Shown here: piece by piece, positions 18,480 to 26,047 of the stretch | Numbering within the stretch: position 1 is the stretch's first letter | Layout of the letters: each line of letters starts with the position of its first letter | Source of the DNA: JBGPTK01 sp963797765 | Lineage (GTDB): Bacteria > Acidobacteriota > Terriglobia > Acidiferrales > UBA7541 | DNA length: 64,000 bases | Reading direction: 5' to 3' | Assembly (NCBI GenBank): GCA_963797765.1 | Contig: CAWCQU010000003.1 | Span: 1,240,001-1,304,000, forward strand | The notes under the pieces: model-generated | Told to the model about the DNA's origin: nothing | Database searches by the model: none | What the model saw: only the letters and a program-made list of their open reading frames with translations | Translations under genes and position numbers: made by a program

Positions 18480-19202
18480 ATGAGAGTCGCAATCGTTTCG
18501 GATATTCACGGCAATCGCCGCGCGTTCGAAGGTGTGCTTGCCGACCTTCGGGAAGTTGCTCCGGACTTGATTCTGCATGGCGGCGACTTGGCATCGGGCG
18601 GGGCTCACCCGGCCGAGATCATCGACCAAATCCGCTCGCTGGGTTGGCCTGGCGTCCAAGGAAACACAGATGAAATGCTTTGGGACCCAGAGAGCCTTTC
18701 AAGGTTTTTTGCGACTGTGCCGAAGCTCGCACCCTTGTTGACCACAATTCAAGATCAGATTCCGCCAACTGTCGCTCGCATTGGTGAAGAGCGATTGCGT
18801 TGGCTCGAAGCTCTGCCGCCGCTGCATTCTCACGAATCCATCAGCCTGGTGCATGCCAGCCCCAATGACCTGTGGCGCGCTCCCATGTTCAACGCCAGCG
18901 ATGACGATTTGCAGAATGCTTATGCGCCGCTGAACGCGCGAATTGTGGTTTACGGACATATTCATGTTCCGTTTATTCGCCGCGTTCAAGGAATGACGGT
19001 AGCGAACGCTGGCAGCGTGAGCCAATCCTATGACGGAGATCGGCGCGCGGCTTATCTGGTGATTGAGGGCGAGAGATTAACGACCCGCAGAGTTGAGTAC
19101 GATGTCGAGAGTGAAGCGGAGGATCTGTTGAATTCAGGCCTGCCGCATGCCGATTGGCTTTGCCGGATTCTGCTCGCAGGTAAATACTGTCCGCCGGACT
19201 AG
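18480..19202 (+). CDS. Metallophosphoesterase (YfcE/MPE-like)
   Basis: 240-aa calcineurin-like phosphoesterase. Metal-ligand motifs appear in order: DIHGN (8-12), HGGD (33-36), GNTDE (about 60-64), the late His in VHAS, and GHIH (about 160-163). This fits small bacterial phosphodiesterases related to YfcE. ATG at 18480 lies two bases after the ADOP permease stop with no separate Shine-Dalgarno, so translational coupling is likely. Convergent with the Uup gene, whose stop is only 3 bp away. The specific substrate is unknown. Confidence 0.9.
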   Translation: MRVAIVSDIHGNRRAFEGVLADLREVAPDLILHGGDLASGGAHPAEIIDQIRSLGWPGVQGNTDEMLWDPESLSRFFATVPKLAPLLTTIQDQIPPTVARIGEERLRWLEALPPLHSHESISLVHASPNDLWRAPMFNASDDDLQNAYAPLNARIVVYGHIHVPFIRRVQGMTVANAGSVSQSYDGDRRAAYLVIEGERLTTRRVEYDVESEAEDLLNSGLPHADWLCRILLAGKYCPPD

Positions 19203-19204
19203 AA

Positions 19205-21055
19205 TCATGCTCGTTTCCCTTCCAGCTCCGCCCAACGCACATACAGTTCATCGACTGTTTTTTGTGCGGCGTCCAATTCTTCGCAAGCACTCTGAAGTCG
19301 AATCCGGTCGGCCGTAATCTCGGGATCTTCCAGCGCCGCGTGTCGTACCCGCAAATTTTCTTCGGCCGCCGCAACTCTTTGCTCGATCGTTTCGAATTCA
19401 CGCGCTTCTTTAAAGGAGAGCTTTTTCTTCGACGCCGACGTGGCCTGTATCTCCGCGGCTGGTGCGCTGGCGCGTTGTATCCCGCGCGAGAGCATCCGGG
19501 CGTCCTTCGCGGGCTGCAATTTCAGCCAGCCTTCCCATTGCAAATAATCGGCAAACCGCTCCGCCTGCCCGCGGCCATCCAAGCCTAGAACAACATTGGA
19601 AACGCGGTCGAGCATGAAGCGATCGTGCGTCACCAGAACCAGGGCTCCCCGAAACTCCAGCAGGCTCTCTTCCAGGATTTCCAGCGTGGGAATGTCCAGA
19701 TCGTTTGTCGGTTCGTCGAGCAGCAGCACGTCCGCGGGCTGCAGCATCAACTGCGCAATTAAAATCCGCGCGCGCTCGCCGCCGGAAAGCTGTCCGACGG
19801 GCTGATTCAGCTGCTCGCTGGTGAATAGAAAACGTGCCGCCCACGCGGCCACATGGATCACGCGGTCCAGGTAAATCACCGAGTCGCTATCCGGCGCGAG
19901 CGCCCTGCGCAAACTTATATTTGGATTCAACTGGCGGCCTTGATCGAAATAGACCATGCGCAGCGAATCGGCTTTGTGAATTTTGCCTTTCGACGGCTGC
20001 AAATCTCCGAGCAGCAGCCTCAGCAGGGTTGTCTTTCCGCTGCCGTTCGGCCCAACAAGGCCAGCGCGCATTCCGGCTTGAATCGTAAAGTGCAAATTCT
20101 CGAACAGGGTGCGGTCTCCAAACGCGTACGACACTCCGTCGAGCGTCACGAGTTGCTTGGTCTTGCGTTCCGTCGCGGAGAAATCAATCTTCGCTGTGGT
20201 GGAGCGCGTGCGGGAATTCAGGTCCTTCAATTCGCCGATCATTTCGTGCGCTTTATCGATGCGCGATTTTGACTTCGTCGTGCGCGCTTTCGGACCTCGA
20301 CGCAGCCATTCGATTTCGGTGTGCACCAGGTTCGCAAGGGTATCCTGGCGCTTTCCTTGCGCGTGCAGGTATTCTTCTTTGTGCTCCAGAAATTTGGTGT
20401 AGTTTCCATCAACGCGCAACAATCCGTCCGCATAGACACGGTTGAGTTCCACCACGCTATTCACCACGTTCTCCAGAAAATACCGGTCGTGGCTCACCAC
20501 CACACATGCGAACTCCGCGTTCTGCAGTAATGTTTCCAGCCACTGGATTCCGGCCAAATCCAAATGGTTCGTCGGTTCGTCGAGCAACAAGACATCGGGC
20601 TCTTGCGCCAGTCCTTCCACAATCGCCAGCCGCTTCCGCCAGCCGCCCGATAATTCCGCCGCGGCGGCGGCGAAATCCTCAAATCCGGCCCGGCTGAGAG
20701 CAGCCTCAGCGCGCGCCCGGCGTTCCGCGTCCGGCACGCGCGCCCGCTCCAGAACTTTTTCGATGATCGACCGGCAGGTTTCTCCCGGAGCAAATTCCGA
20801 AGTCTGACCTACGCAACTTACTTTCGTTCCCTTGCGTACCGCCAATTCCCCTTCGTCGGGTGTCACGCGGCCGTGAAGAATTTCCAAAAGGGTCGATTTC
20901 CCCGAGCCGTTTGGACCGATTAGTCCGATGCGGTCTCCCTCCGCAACCGTAAAGGAAATATCGTGAAACAGCGGAGCGATTCCGTACCGTTTCGAAAGTG
21001 CCTGCGCATTTATGATCGGGGCCAATGGATTTAGAGTTTGCTGATGCGAGTCCAC
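19205..21055 (-). CDS. uup: ABC-F ATPase, Uup-like
   Basis: 616-aa soluble protein with two ABC ATPase domains and no membrane domain, the ABC-F architecture. Walker A motifs are GPNGSGKST (about 48-56) and GPNGSGKTT (about 341-349). The signature motifs are LSGGWRKRL and LSGGERARI, and the Walker B/H-loop regions are LLLDEPTNHLD and LLLDEPTNDLD. Between the two is the charged linker, and after the second a C-terminal coiled coil beginning SFKEAREFETIEQRVAAAE, characteristic of Uup rather than EttA. ABC-F proteins act on ribosomes; Uup is linked to branched DNA and ribosome maintenance. Start is GTG at 21055, overlapping the end of the TetR gene by 25 bp. Confidence 0.92.
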   Translation of the reverse strand: MDSHQQTLNPLAPIINAQALSKRYGIAPLFHDISFTVAEGDRIGLIGPNGSGKSTLLEILHGRVTPDEGELAVRKGTKVSCVGQTSEFAPGETCRSIIEKVLERARVPDAERRARAEAALSRAGFEDFAAAAAELSGGWRKRLAIVEGLAQEPDVLLLDEPTNHLDLAGIQWLETLLQNAEFACVVVSHDRYFLENVVNSVVELNRVYADGLLRVDGNYTKFLEHKEEYLHAQGKRQDTLANLVHTEIEWLRRGPKARTTKSKSRIDKAHEMIGELKDLNSRTRSTTAKIDFSATERKTKQLVTLDGVSYAFGDRTLFENLHFTIQAGMRAGLVGPNGSGKTTLLRLLLGDLQPSKGKIHKADSLRMVYFDQGRQLNPNISLRRALAPDSDSVIYLDRVIHVAAWAARFLFTSEQLNQPVGQLSGGERARILIAQLMLQPADVLLLDEPTNDLDIPTLEILEESLLEFRGALVLVTHDRFMLDRVSNVVLGLDGRGQAERFADYLQWEGWLKLQPAKDARMLSRGIQRASAPAAEIQATSASKKKLSFKEAREFETIEQRVAAAEENLRVRHAALEDPEITADRIRLQSACEELDAAQKTVDELYVRWAELEGKRA

Positions 21056-21732
21056 TTCTCGGGTGGAAGATTTTTTTCAGTTGCTCGATTCGATACGCGC
21101 CTGCGAGTTTTCGAAGGAGATTCAATCGCGGGAACCGGCGCACCCGGCATCCGCATCCCCGACCAGATCATGCGGTGATAGACATCGTCCATCTGCTCGG
21201 GAGTGGCGGTCATTCCGTGATCGATCCACCACGAAAGTAATGAGAACATCGCCCCGGCGAACGCACATGCAACCGCGCTTCGCGGCCCCGCAGCCATCGC
21301 TTTTCCTTCCGCCGATTCCGAAAGACGCTGATCGATTCCACGGGCAAAGTGACCCTGTCCGAGCTGCATGACGTCGTGAATTTTACCGGAAGCCACCATC
21401 GCGGAATAAAACTCGCGCGCTTCGGCTACGTGCGCGAACAGTTCGCGCACCGGAGCAACGCGATTCGAAATTTCTCCCCGCCGCTTGAGCAGGGTCGACA
21501 TTCCCAGCCAAAAATCATCCACGTCGCTCATGAACAAATCATCTTTATCGCTATAGTGCGAATAAAAAGTCGAGCGCCCAACCTTGGCGCGGTCCAGCAC
21601 GTGCTGCACTGTAATTTCCTCGAAGGGCTTCTCGTGCATCAGTTGCACCAGAGCATCGCCCAGCGCGTCCCGCGTCTGCAAGACCCGGCGATCGATGTTC
21701 GGCCGCGGCGCAGCCTTCAACTTCCTGGACAT
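21031..21732 (-). CDS. TetR family transcriptional regulator
   Basis: 233-aa repressor-type protein. The N-terminal helix-turn-helix is clear: ALVQLMHEKPFEEITVQHVL then AKVGRSTFYSHYSDKDDLF (about 28-66). The C-terminal half is a ligand-binding domain like TetR_C relatives with SLLSWWIDHGM, and the tail after ~200 is basic and probably disordered. ATG at 21732 has a GAGGGG Shine-Dalgarno at good spacing. It is divergent from an ABC exporter operon starting at 21952 and overlaps Uup downstream. The 219-bp divergent region contains a perfect dyad at 21876-21891 that could be its operator. Confidence 0.9.
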   Translation of the reverse strand: MSRKLKAAPRPNIDRRVLQTRDALGDALVQLMHEKPFEEITVQHVLDRAKVGRSTFYSHYSDKDDLFMSDVDDFWLGMSTLLKRRGEISNRVAPVRELFAHVAEAREFYSAMVASGKIHDVMQLGQGHFARGIDQRLSESAEGKAMAAGPRSAVACAFAGAMFSLLSWWIDHGMTATPEQMDDVYHRMIWSGMRMPGAPVPAIESPSKTRRRVSNRATEKNLPPEKWTRISKL

Positions 21733-21875
21733 TCGGCCCCTCTTTGTTCGGTATCGCAGTGCTTCCCGCTAACCATGTTGCATGCCTCCAGTCTCATCCC
21801 TAAAGTGAGACGCAGCACAAACATTATATGGGCGCCCCATCGGCGTGAGCGGGAATCGCTTCCGCCATTATAACG

Positions 21876-21891
21876 ATTGGCGCGAGCCAAT
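21876..21891. promoter_or_regulatory. Dyad in the tetR/ABC-exporter divergent region, candidate operator
   Basis: ATTGGC-GCGA-GCCAAT, two perfect 6-base arms around a 4-base centre, 60 bp upstream of the ATPase start and 144 bp upstream of the TetR start. Its position fits a TetR-controlled operator; no binding evidence exists. Confidence 0.4.
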
Positions 21892-21951
21892 GGGCATGGA
21901 ATCCAGCAGGCTACCGGCCCGACCGCAAAGTGTTTGTGACCGGAGCGAATT

Positions 21952-22617
21952 GTGATTCGTTTGCAAGGGATTACGAAAACATATGAAACGCCGGCCGGCG
22001 CGTTTTCGGCGCTGCGCGGAATTGATCTCGAGATCAAGGCCGGCGAGTACGTGGCCATTGTCGGCAAATCCGGAAGCGGCAAATCAACTCTGCTCAACAT
22101 GCTCGGTGGCATCGATCGCCCATCTTCCGGATCCGTGACCGTGGGCGGCACGGAACTCCAGAATTTTAAACCTGGCCAACTGGCGGCATGGCGCGGCCGC
22201 AGCGTGGGATTCGTATTCCAATTTTTCCAGCTGCTGCCCACTCTTACCGTCGCGGAAAACGTGATGCTTCCGATGGATTTTTGCGGAGCGCTGGCCGCGA
22301 GCAAGCGTGAAATCCGCGCGCTGGAACTTCTGCGCCGCGCCGGCGTGGCCGACCAGGCGGACAAGCTGCCCGCAGCATTATCGGGAGGACAGCAGCAGCG
22401 CGTGGCGATCGCTCGCGCTCTGGCCAACGACCCTCCCGTGATTCTTGCGGACGAACCGACTGGCAACCTGGATTCCGTAACCAGCGAAACGATTTTTGGT
22501 TTGTTCAGCGAACTTTCTTCCGCGGGAAAAACCATCATCGTGGTGACACACGAGCGGGGAGCCGCAGCCGCCGTATCGCGCACCGTGACGATTGCCGACG
22601 GGTGTATCGCCCGATGA
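21952..22617 (+). CDS. ABC transporter ATP-binding protein (LolD/MacB/FtsE-like)
   Basis: 221-aa ATPase of the type that pairs with FtsX-fold permeases. Walker A is GKSGSGKST (about 38-46), the signature is LSGGQQQRVAIARAL (about 143-157), Walker B is ILADEPTGNLDS and the H-loop is VTHERG. Q-loop residues lie in FVFQFFQLLPTLTV. GTG at 21952 is preceded by GGAG six bases upstream. Its stop overlaps the ATG of the permease (ATGA), so the two are translationally coupled and form one exporter. Likely controlled by the divergent TetR. Confidence 0.93.
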   Translation: MIRLQGITKTYETPAGAFSALRGIDLEIKAGEYVAIVGKSGSGKSTLLNMLGGIDRPSSGSVTVGGTELQNFKPGQLAAWRGRSVGFVFQFFQLLPTLTVAENVMLPMDFCGALAASKREIRALELLRRAGVADQADKLPAALSGGQQQRVAIARALANDPPVILADEPTGNLDSVTSETIFGLFSELSSAGKTIIVVTHERGAAAAVSRTVTIADGCIAR

Positions 22618-24236
22618 CCGCTCCCCGGTGGAGAAAAGTTTTGCGGGATGTCGGAGAGCATCCCATTCGCACATTCCTCGCCGTGATTGCGATGGCTGCA
22701 GGCGTGTTCGGCATCGGCGCGATTCTGACGGCGTACACGATCATGACCCGCGAACTTGCGAAGACGTACATCGAAACTCGTCCCGCGTCCGCGATTTTGA
22801 TTTCCGACAGCATTACGGATTCCGTTGTTCAATCCGTCCGGCAGTTTCCCGGCGTTGCCGATGCCGAAGCGCGGCCAGTGATCCAAGCGCGAATCCGCGT
22901 GGGACAGGATGAATGGGCTCCGCTGATTTTGTTCGTGGTTCGTGATTATCAAGATCTGCGCCTGGACAAAATAATACGCGTTGCGGGGGCCTGGCCTCCT
23001 GGCGAAGATGAAATCGTTTTGGAGAGAACTGCTTTTTCCGTTGCTCGCACTGCGGTGGGCCAGAGCGTCACGGTGAAAACTGCCGGCGGCGCCGAAAGAT
23101 TGCTGCGAGTTGCGGGAAGCGTACACGCTCCCGGTCTTGCGCCGGCGTGGACGGATCACGTCGTCTCCGGTTTTGTGAGCTGGAATTCGGTGATGCGCCC
23201 GGACGCTCCCGCTGGAACGGGCCAACTGCGAATTCTGACCGCCGAAAATCGGCTGAATGAAAATCACATTCGCGAGGTTGCCGGCGAGGTCAAAGACTTC
23301 ATCGAGAAACAGGGCGGCACAGTTTCGCGAATCGATGTGCCCCCACCCGGCCGACATCCGCACGCCGACCAGATGGACACATTCCTTTTTCTTCTCGGAT
23401 CTTTCGGCGCTCTTACTCTTTGCCTGAGCGCCGTGCTGGTGGCGAATATGATTCACGCGCTGCTGACCGAGCAGGTGAAACAAGTGGGAGTGATGAAGGC
23501 GCTGGGCGCGGCCACAGGACAAATCGTCGCGATGTATCTTGGGCAGGTATCGATTCTCGCGGCCATTGCCTTGTGCATCGGAATTCCGCTTGGCGTGGCT
23601 GCTGGGCGCGGCTACGCGGCATTTTCGGCGACAATTTTGAATGCGAATATCGCGAACGCCGGTGTTCCCTTCTGGGTGATCGGGGCGCAGATCGCGGTTG
23701 GAATTCTTGTGCCGCTGGGAGTTGCGCTTGGACCCGTTTATTCGGCGTCGCGCATTACGATTCACGAGGCGCTCAGCGGCGAAGCGGGCCTGCAATTTTT
23801 CGGCGCGCGGCGATTCGACCGCTGGCTTGCGCGAATCCGCTGGCTTCCCCGGCCATTGATGCTCTCGCTGCGGACCGTATTTTGCAGGCGCGGGCGGCTG
23901 GTGCTTACCGTCGGGACGCTGGCCCTGGGCGGCGCCGTATTTATTTCAGCGATGAACGTATCGGCGGCGTGGAGCCGCGCGATTTCCGGCGACGCCGCGG
24001 CGCGGCGATATGACGTGGATATCCGTCTCGCGCATCTTTATCCCATCGCGCTTTTCTCTGACGCCGTGGCTGCGCTGCCCGGCGTGGAGCATGTTGAATA
24101 TTGGACGGAATCGGCAGCGTCACTCGTAGGAGCAAACGGTGCGCCCGGCGCACGAATCAGCCTGTTCGGCCCGGTGGACAATTCGAAAATACTCGCGCTG
24201 CCAATTCTAAAAGGCCGCTGGTTGAATGCCGGATGA
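22614..24236 (+). CDS. FtsX-like ABC permease, N-terminal part (frameshifted)
   Basis: First two-thirds of a MacB/FtsX-type permease. It starts MTAPRWRKVLRD at ATG 22614, which overlaps the ATPase stop as ATGA; the frame also has an upstream GTG at 22602. After TM1 (FLAVIAMAAGVFGIGAIL) come a periplasmic domain and an FtsX core with VGVMKALGAATGQIVAM (about 285-301), then a second TM1 (LVLTVGTLALGGAVFISAM) opening a duplicated half. The frame stops at 24236 after LKGRWLNAG; the rest continues in the -1 frame from 24233. Loss of one base near 24232 explains the break. Function: export or extraction of a hydrophobic or envelope substrate with the ATPase; the substrate is unknown. Confidence 0.88.
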   Translation: MTAPRWRKVLRDVGEHPIRTFLAVIAMAAGVFGIGAILTAYTIMTRELAKTYIETRPASAILISDSITDSVVQSVRQFPGVADAEARPVIQARIRVGQDEWAPLILFVVRDYQDLRLDKIIRVAGAWPPGEDEIVLERTAFSVARTAVGQSVTVKTAGGAERLLRVAGSVHAPGLAPAWTDHVVSGFVSWNSVMRPDAPAGTGQLRILTAENRLNENHIREVAGEVKDFIEKQGGTVSRIDVPPPGRHPHADQMDTFLFLLGSFGALTLCLSAVLVANMIHALLTEQVKQVGVMKALGAATGQIVAMYLGQVSILAAIALCIGIPLGVAAGRGYAAFSATILNANIANAGVPFWVIGAQIAVGILVPLGVALGPVYSASRITIHEALSGEAGLQFFGARRFDRWLARIRWLPRPLMLSLRTVFCRRGRLVLTVGTLALGGAVFISAMNVSAAWSRAISGDAAARRYDVDIRLAHLYPIALFSDAVAALPGVEHVEYWTESAASLVGANGAPGARISLFGPVDNSKILALPILKGRWLNAG

Positions 24237-25000
24237 CGCAGGCGGCAGTGGTGGTCAACCAGGCGCTGCTGGCGCGTGATCCCACGTTGCATGTGGGCGG
24301 CGAGATCCAGTTGATGATCGAAGGGAAGAACGTTTCCTGGCCAGTTGTGGGAGTGGCGAAGGAAATTGATCCGTCGCCCGCGGCATATGTTCCTCCGGGC
24401 GCGATATTGGAAACGCTGGGGCAGCAGCCTGGAATGACGCGCAGCTTGCGCGTGGTGACGCGGCAGCACGATGTGGCGTCGCAACTTTCGGCACAACGCG
24501 ATTTGGAGCGAACGCTGGAGCGATTGGGAGTTTCCGTGTCGGGAATGCAGAGTTTGTCGGACCGGCGAAAAGCATTTCTGGACCATCTGGTGATTATCGA
24601 AAGCGCGCTACTGTTTGCCGGGGCGCTGGTGGTGCTTGTCGGCGGACTGGGTCTGACGGCGACGTTGACTTTGAACGTAGTCGAACGGACGCGCGAGATT
24701 GGAATTTTGGGAGCGATTGGAGCGGGGCCGCGGACGATTTCTTTGAACATCGTGTTCGAGGGCGTGCTGATGGGCATATTGAGCTGGTGTTTGGCATTGC
24801 TCGCGGCGGTTCCGGTGACCATGCTACTGGATATGGTGACGGGACAAATATTCATCAAGGCTGGACTGGAATTTTTCATGTCGCCACGCGCCGCTGCTCT
24901 GTGGCTGGTGCTGGTGGTAATCCTCGCGACGCTGAGCAGCTTTTATCCAGCGTGGCGAGCAGCTCAATTAACCGTTCGGGAGGCACTCGCATATGAGTAA
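24233..25000 (+). CDS. FtsX-like ABC permease, C-terminal part (frameshifted)
   Basis: Continuation of the permease in the -1 frame. It resumes inside the second periplasmic domain (TQAAVVVNQALLARDP) and ends with the second FtsX core: TM helices LLFAGALVVLVGGLGLTAT, the coupling segment REIGILGAIGAGPRTISLN and a final ATLSSFYPAWRAAQLTVREAL box characteristic of FtsX C-termini. ATG at 24233 happens to be in frame, but no ribosome-binding site precedes it and the half-domain boundary argues it is not a separate protein. Its stop overlaps the start of a 39-aa membrane protein by eight bases. Confidence 0.85.
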   Translation: MTQAAVVVNQALLARDPTLHVGGEIQLMIEGKNVSWPVVGVAKEIDPSPAAYVPPGAILETLGQQPGMTRSLRVVTRQHDVASQLSAQRDLERTLERLGVSVSGMQSLSDRRKAFLDHLVIIESALLFAGALVVLVGGLGLTATLTLNVVERTREIGILGAIGAGPRTISLNIVFEGVLMGILSWCLALLAAVPVTMLLDMVTGQIFIKAGLEFFMSPRAAALWLVLVVILATLSSFYPAWRAAQLTVREALAYE

Positions 25001-25112
25001 GCAATCGTCGTATATCGTGATTGGAATTATTGTGATCGTGGTGGCAGCGCTGGCGCTGGGAGGAGGCGGTTGGCTGTGGCGGCAACTCTTGGCGATGCAC
25101 GGCGTCCACTAG
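24993..25112 (+). CDS. 39-aa single-pass membrane microprotein coupled to the ABC permease
   Basis: Small open frame MSKQSSYIVIGIIV... through to ...MHGVH, 39 codons. It has one strongly hydrophobic helix (about residues 8-29, rich in Ile, Val, Ala and Gly) followed by WLWRQLLAMHGVH. The ATG overlaps the last codons of the FtsX-type permease by eight bases, so translational re-initiation is plausible. A short hydrophobic protein at the end of an ABC exporter operon could be an accessory subunit. Not similar to any family I can name. Real status is supported by operon position and clean membrane character only. Confidence 0.6.
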   Translation: MSKQSSYIVIGIIVIVVAALALGGGGWLWRQLLAMHGVH

Positions 25113-26047
25113 AGGGCAGAAAGTATAGCTTTCCGCTAATTTTTGGGGGCTTTTCCAGGCATGTTCGTGGGTATAGGGCACTGCCGCATCTCGGATTTGG
25201 AGGGCCTTTATTTTGACGATATAGAAGCGATTAGACTTCAGTTTCGCCGTTTGTTTTGATGGAGTTATGCAAAATTTTAATCGTTCGCCACTGGCGATTA
25301 GCCAGGCGATTAACTTTCCGCTAAGTGGGCTTGATTTTGGGGTAGGTTTTTCTGGAATCGAACCCTGTTGCCGCCACCCTGAACCCATATTTATTCCCCG
25401 TATCTATCTTAACTCATGAGTCAATAGGTATGTTGGCGGAGATCGGCGTTGATTGGCCTGTCCGGTCGAGAATTGGGAAGTAGATCGGTGTCGCGACTAC
25501 GGCGCTTGAGGGAGCCAGGTGCAATGTTTCCCAGCGTTTACACGCTGGGCTAAGTTCTGACGCGCCTCCGGCGCTGTGTTGCTGCGCCGCGGGGCATTTG
25601 TGCATGGTAATTTCAGTTGTTATGATCCGTCGGTTGCGCCGGTGCGGGCTGCAAAGAATTATGCCTCTTAACATCTGGAGCGAGAGGAAGATAGAGCCTG
25701 CCTGGCAAGGGATGACCCGCGTGAAGCGAAAAGCGAGGAACCCCACCTTTCAGTACGAGACCGGGAAAGATGGGGCAGCCGCGCTGACTTATTCGTGTGC
25801 CGCGATTCCTCTGCGCTGCGGAATTCATGTTAAGCGAAAGGCCGGGCTCAACCCCGATCAAAGACATCGGGGTGCAAAAACGCACAAGCAGCGCCTCCAC
25901 GATAAACAACTAAATCAAGAACCCCTCCCTGCCCGATAAAACTGGGAAGGATTGGTACCCGCGCGGACGTTCGAGGCTAGGGGTAATCGAGAGGCGCGCC
26001 TGCGAGGGCCAATGTACACTTGCGCGGTAGACGGAGGAGCATCGATT
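25113..26047. other. 935-bp stretch without a convincing gene; short direct repeats and palindromes
   Basis: No frame here looks like a protein; the longest frames (about 100 codons at 25598-25939) are unsupported. The left half is AT-rich. CTTTCCGCTAA occurs twice (25129-25139 and 25314-25324), each followed by a G/T-rich tract ending in GGGG. CTGGCGATTAGCCAG (25291-25305) is a small hairpin, followed by a second GGCGATTA. A segment GGAATCGAACCC (25352-25363) resembles the reverse complement of a tRNA T-loop but has no stem. The right half holds a palindromic repeat (25741-25775). It looks like repeat debris or an old integration scar. Confidence 0.5.
25741..25775. repeat. Palindromic repeat, family 2 (GAAAG-rich hairpin), copy 1
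   Basis: CCCCACCTTTC (25741-25751) faces GAAAGATGGGG (25765-25775), ten of eleven positions pairing. The loop-proximal segment GACCGGGAAAG is shared with a second copy at 28884-28912. Confidence 0.6.

Noticed and set aside
21717..23795. Long minus-strand frame of about 690 codons opposite the ABC exporter
   Set aside because: Antisense to a clear ATPase and permease, basic low-complexity translation, no family motifs, no Shine-Dalgarno.
25340..25380. tRNA or tmRNA 3' fragment suggested by GGAATCGAACCC
   Set aside because: The flanking bases do not form a T-stem and no acceptor or anticodon arm is found on either strand.
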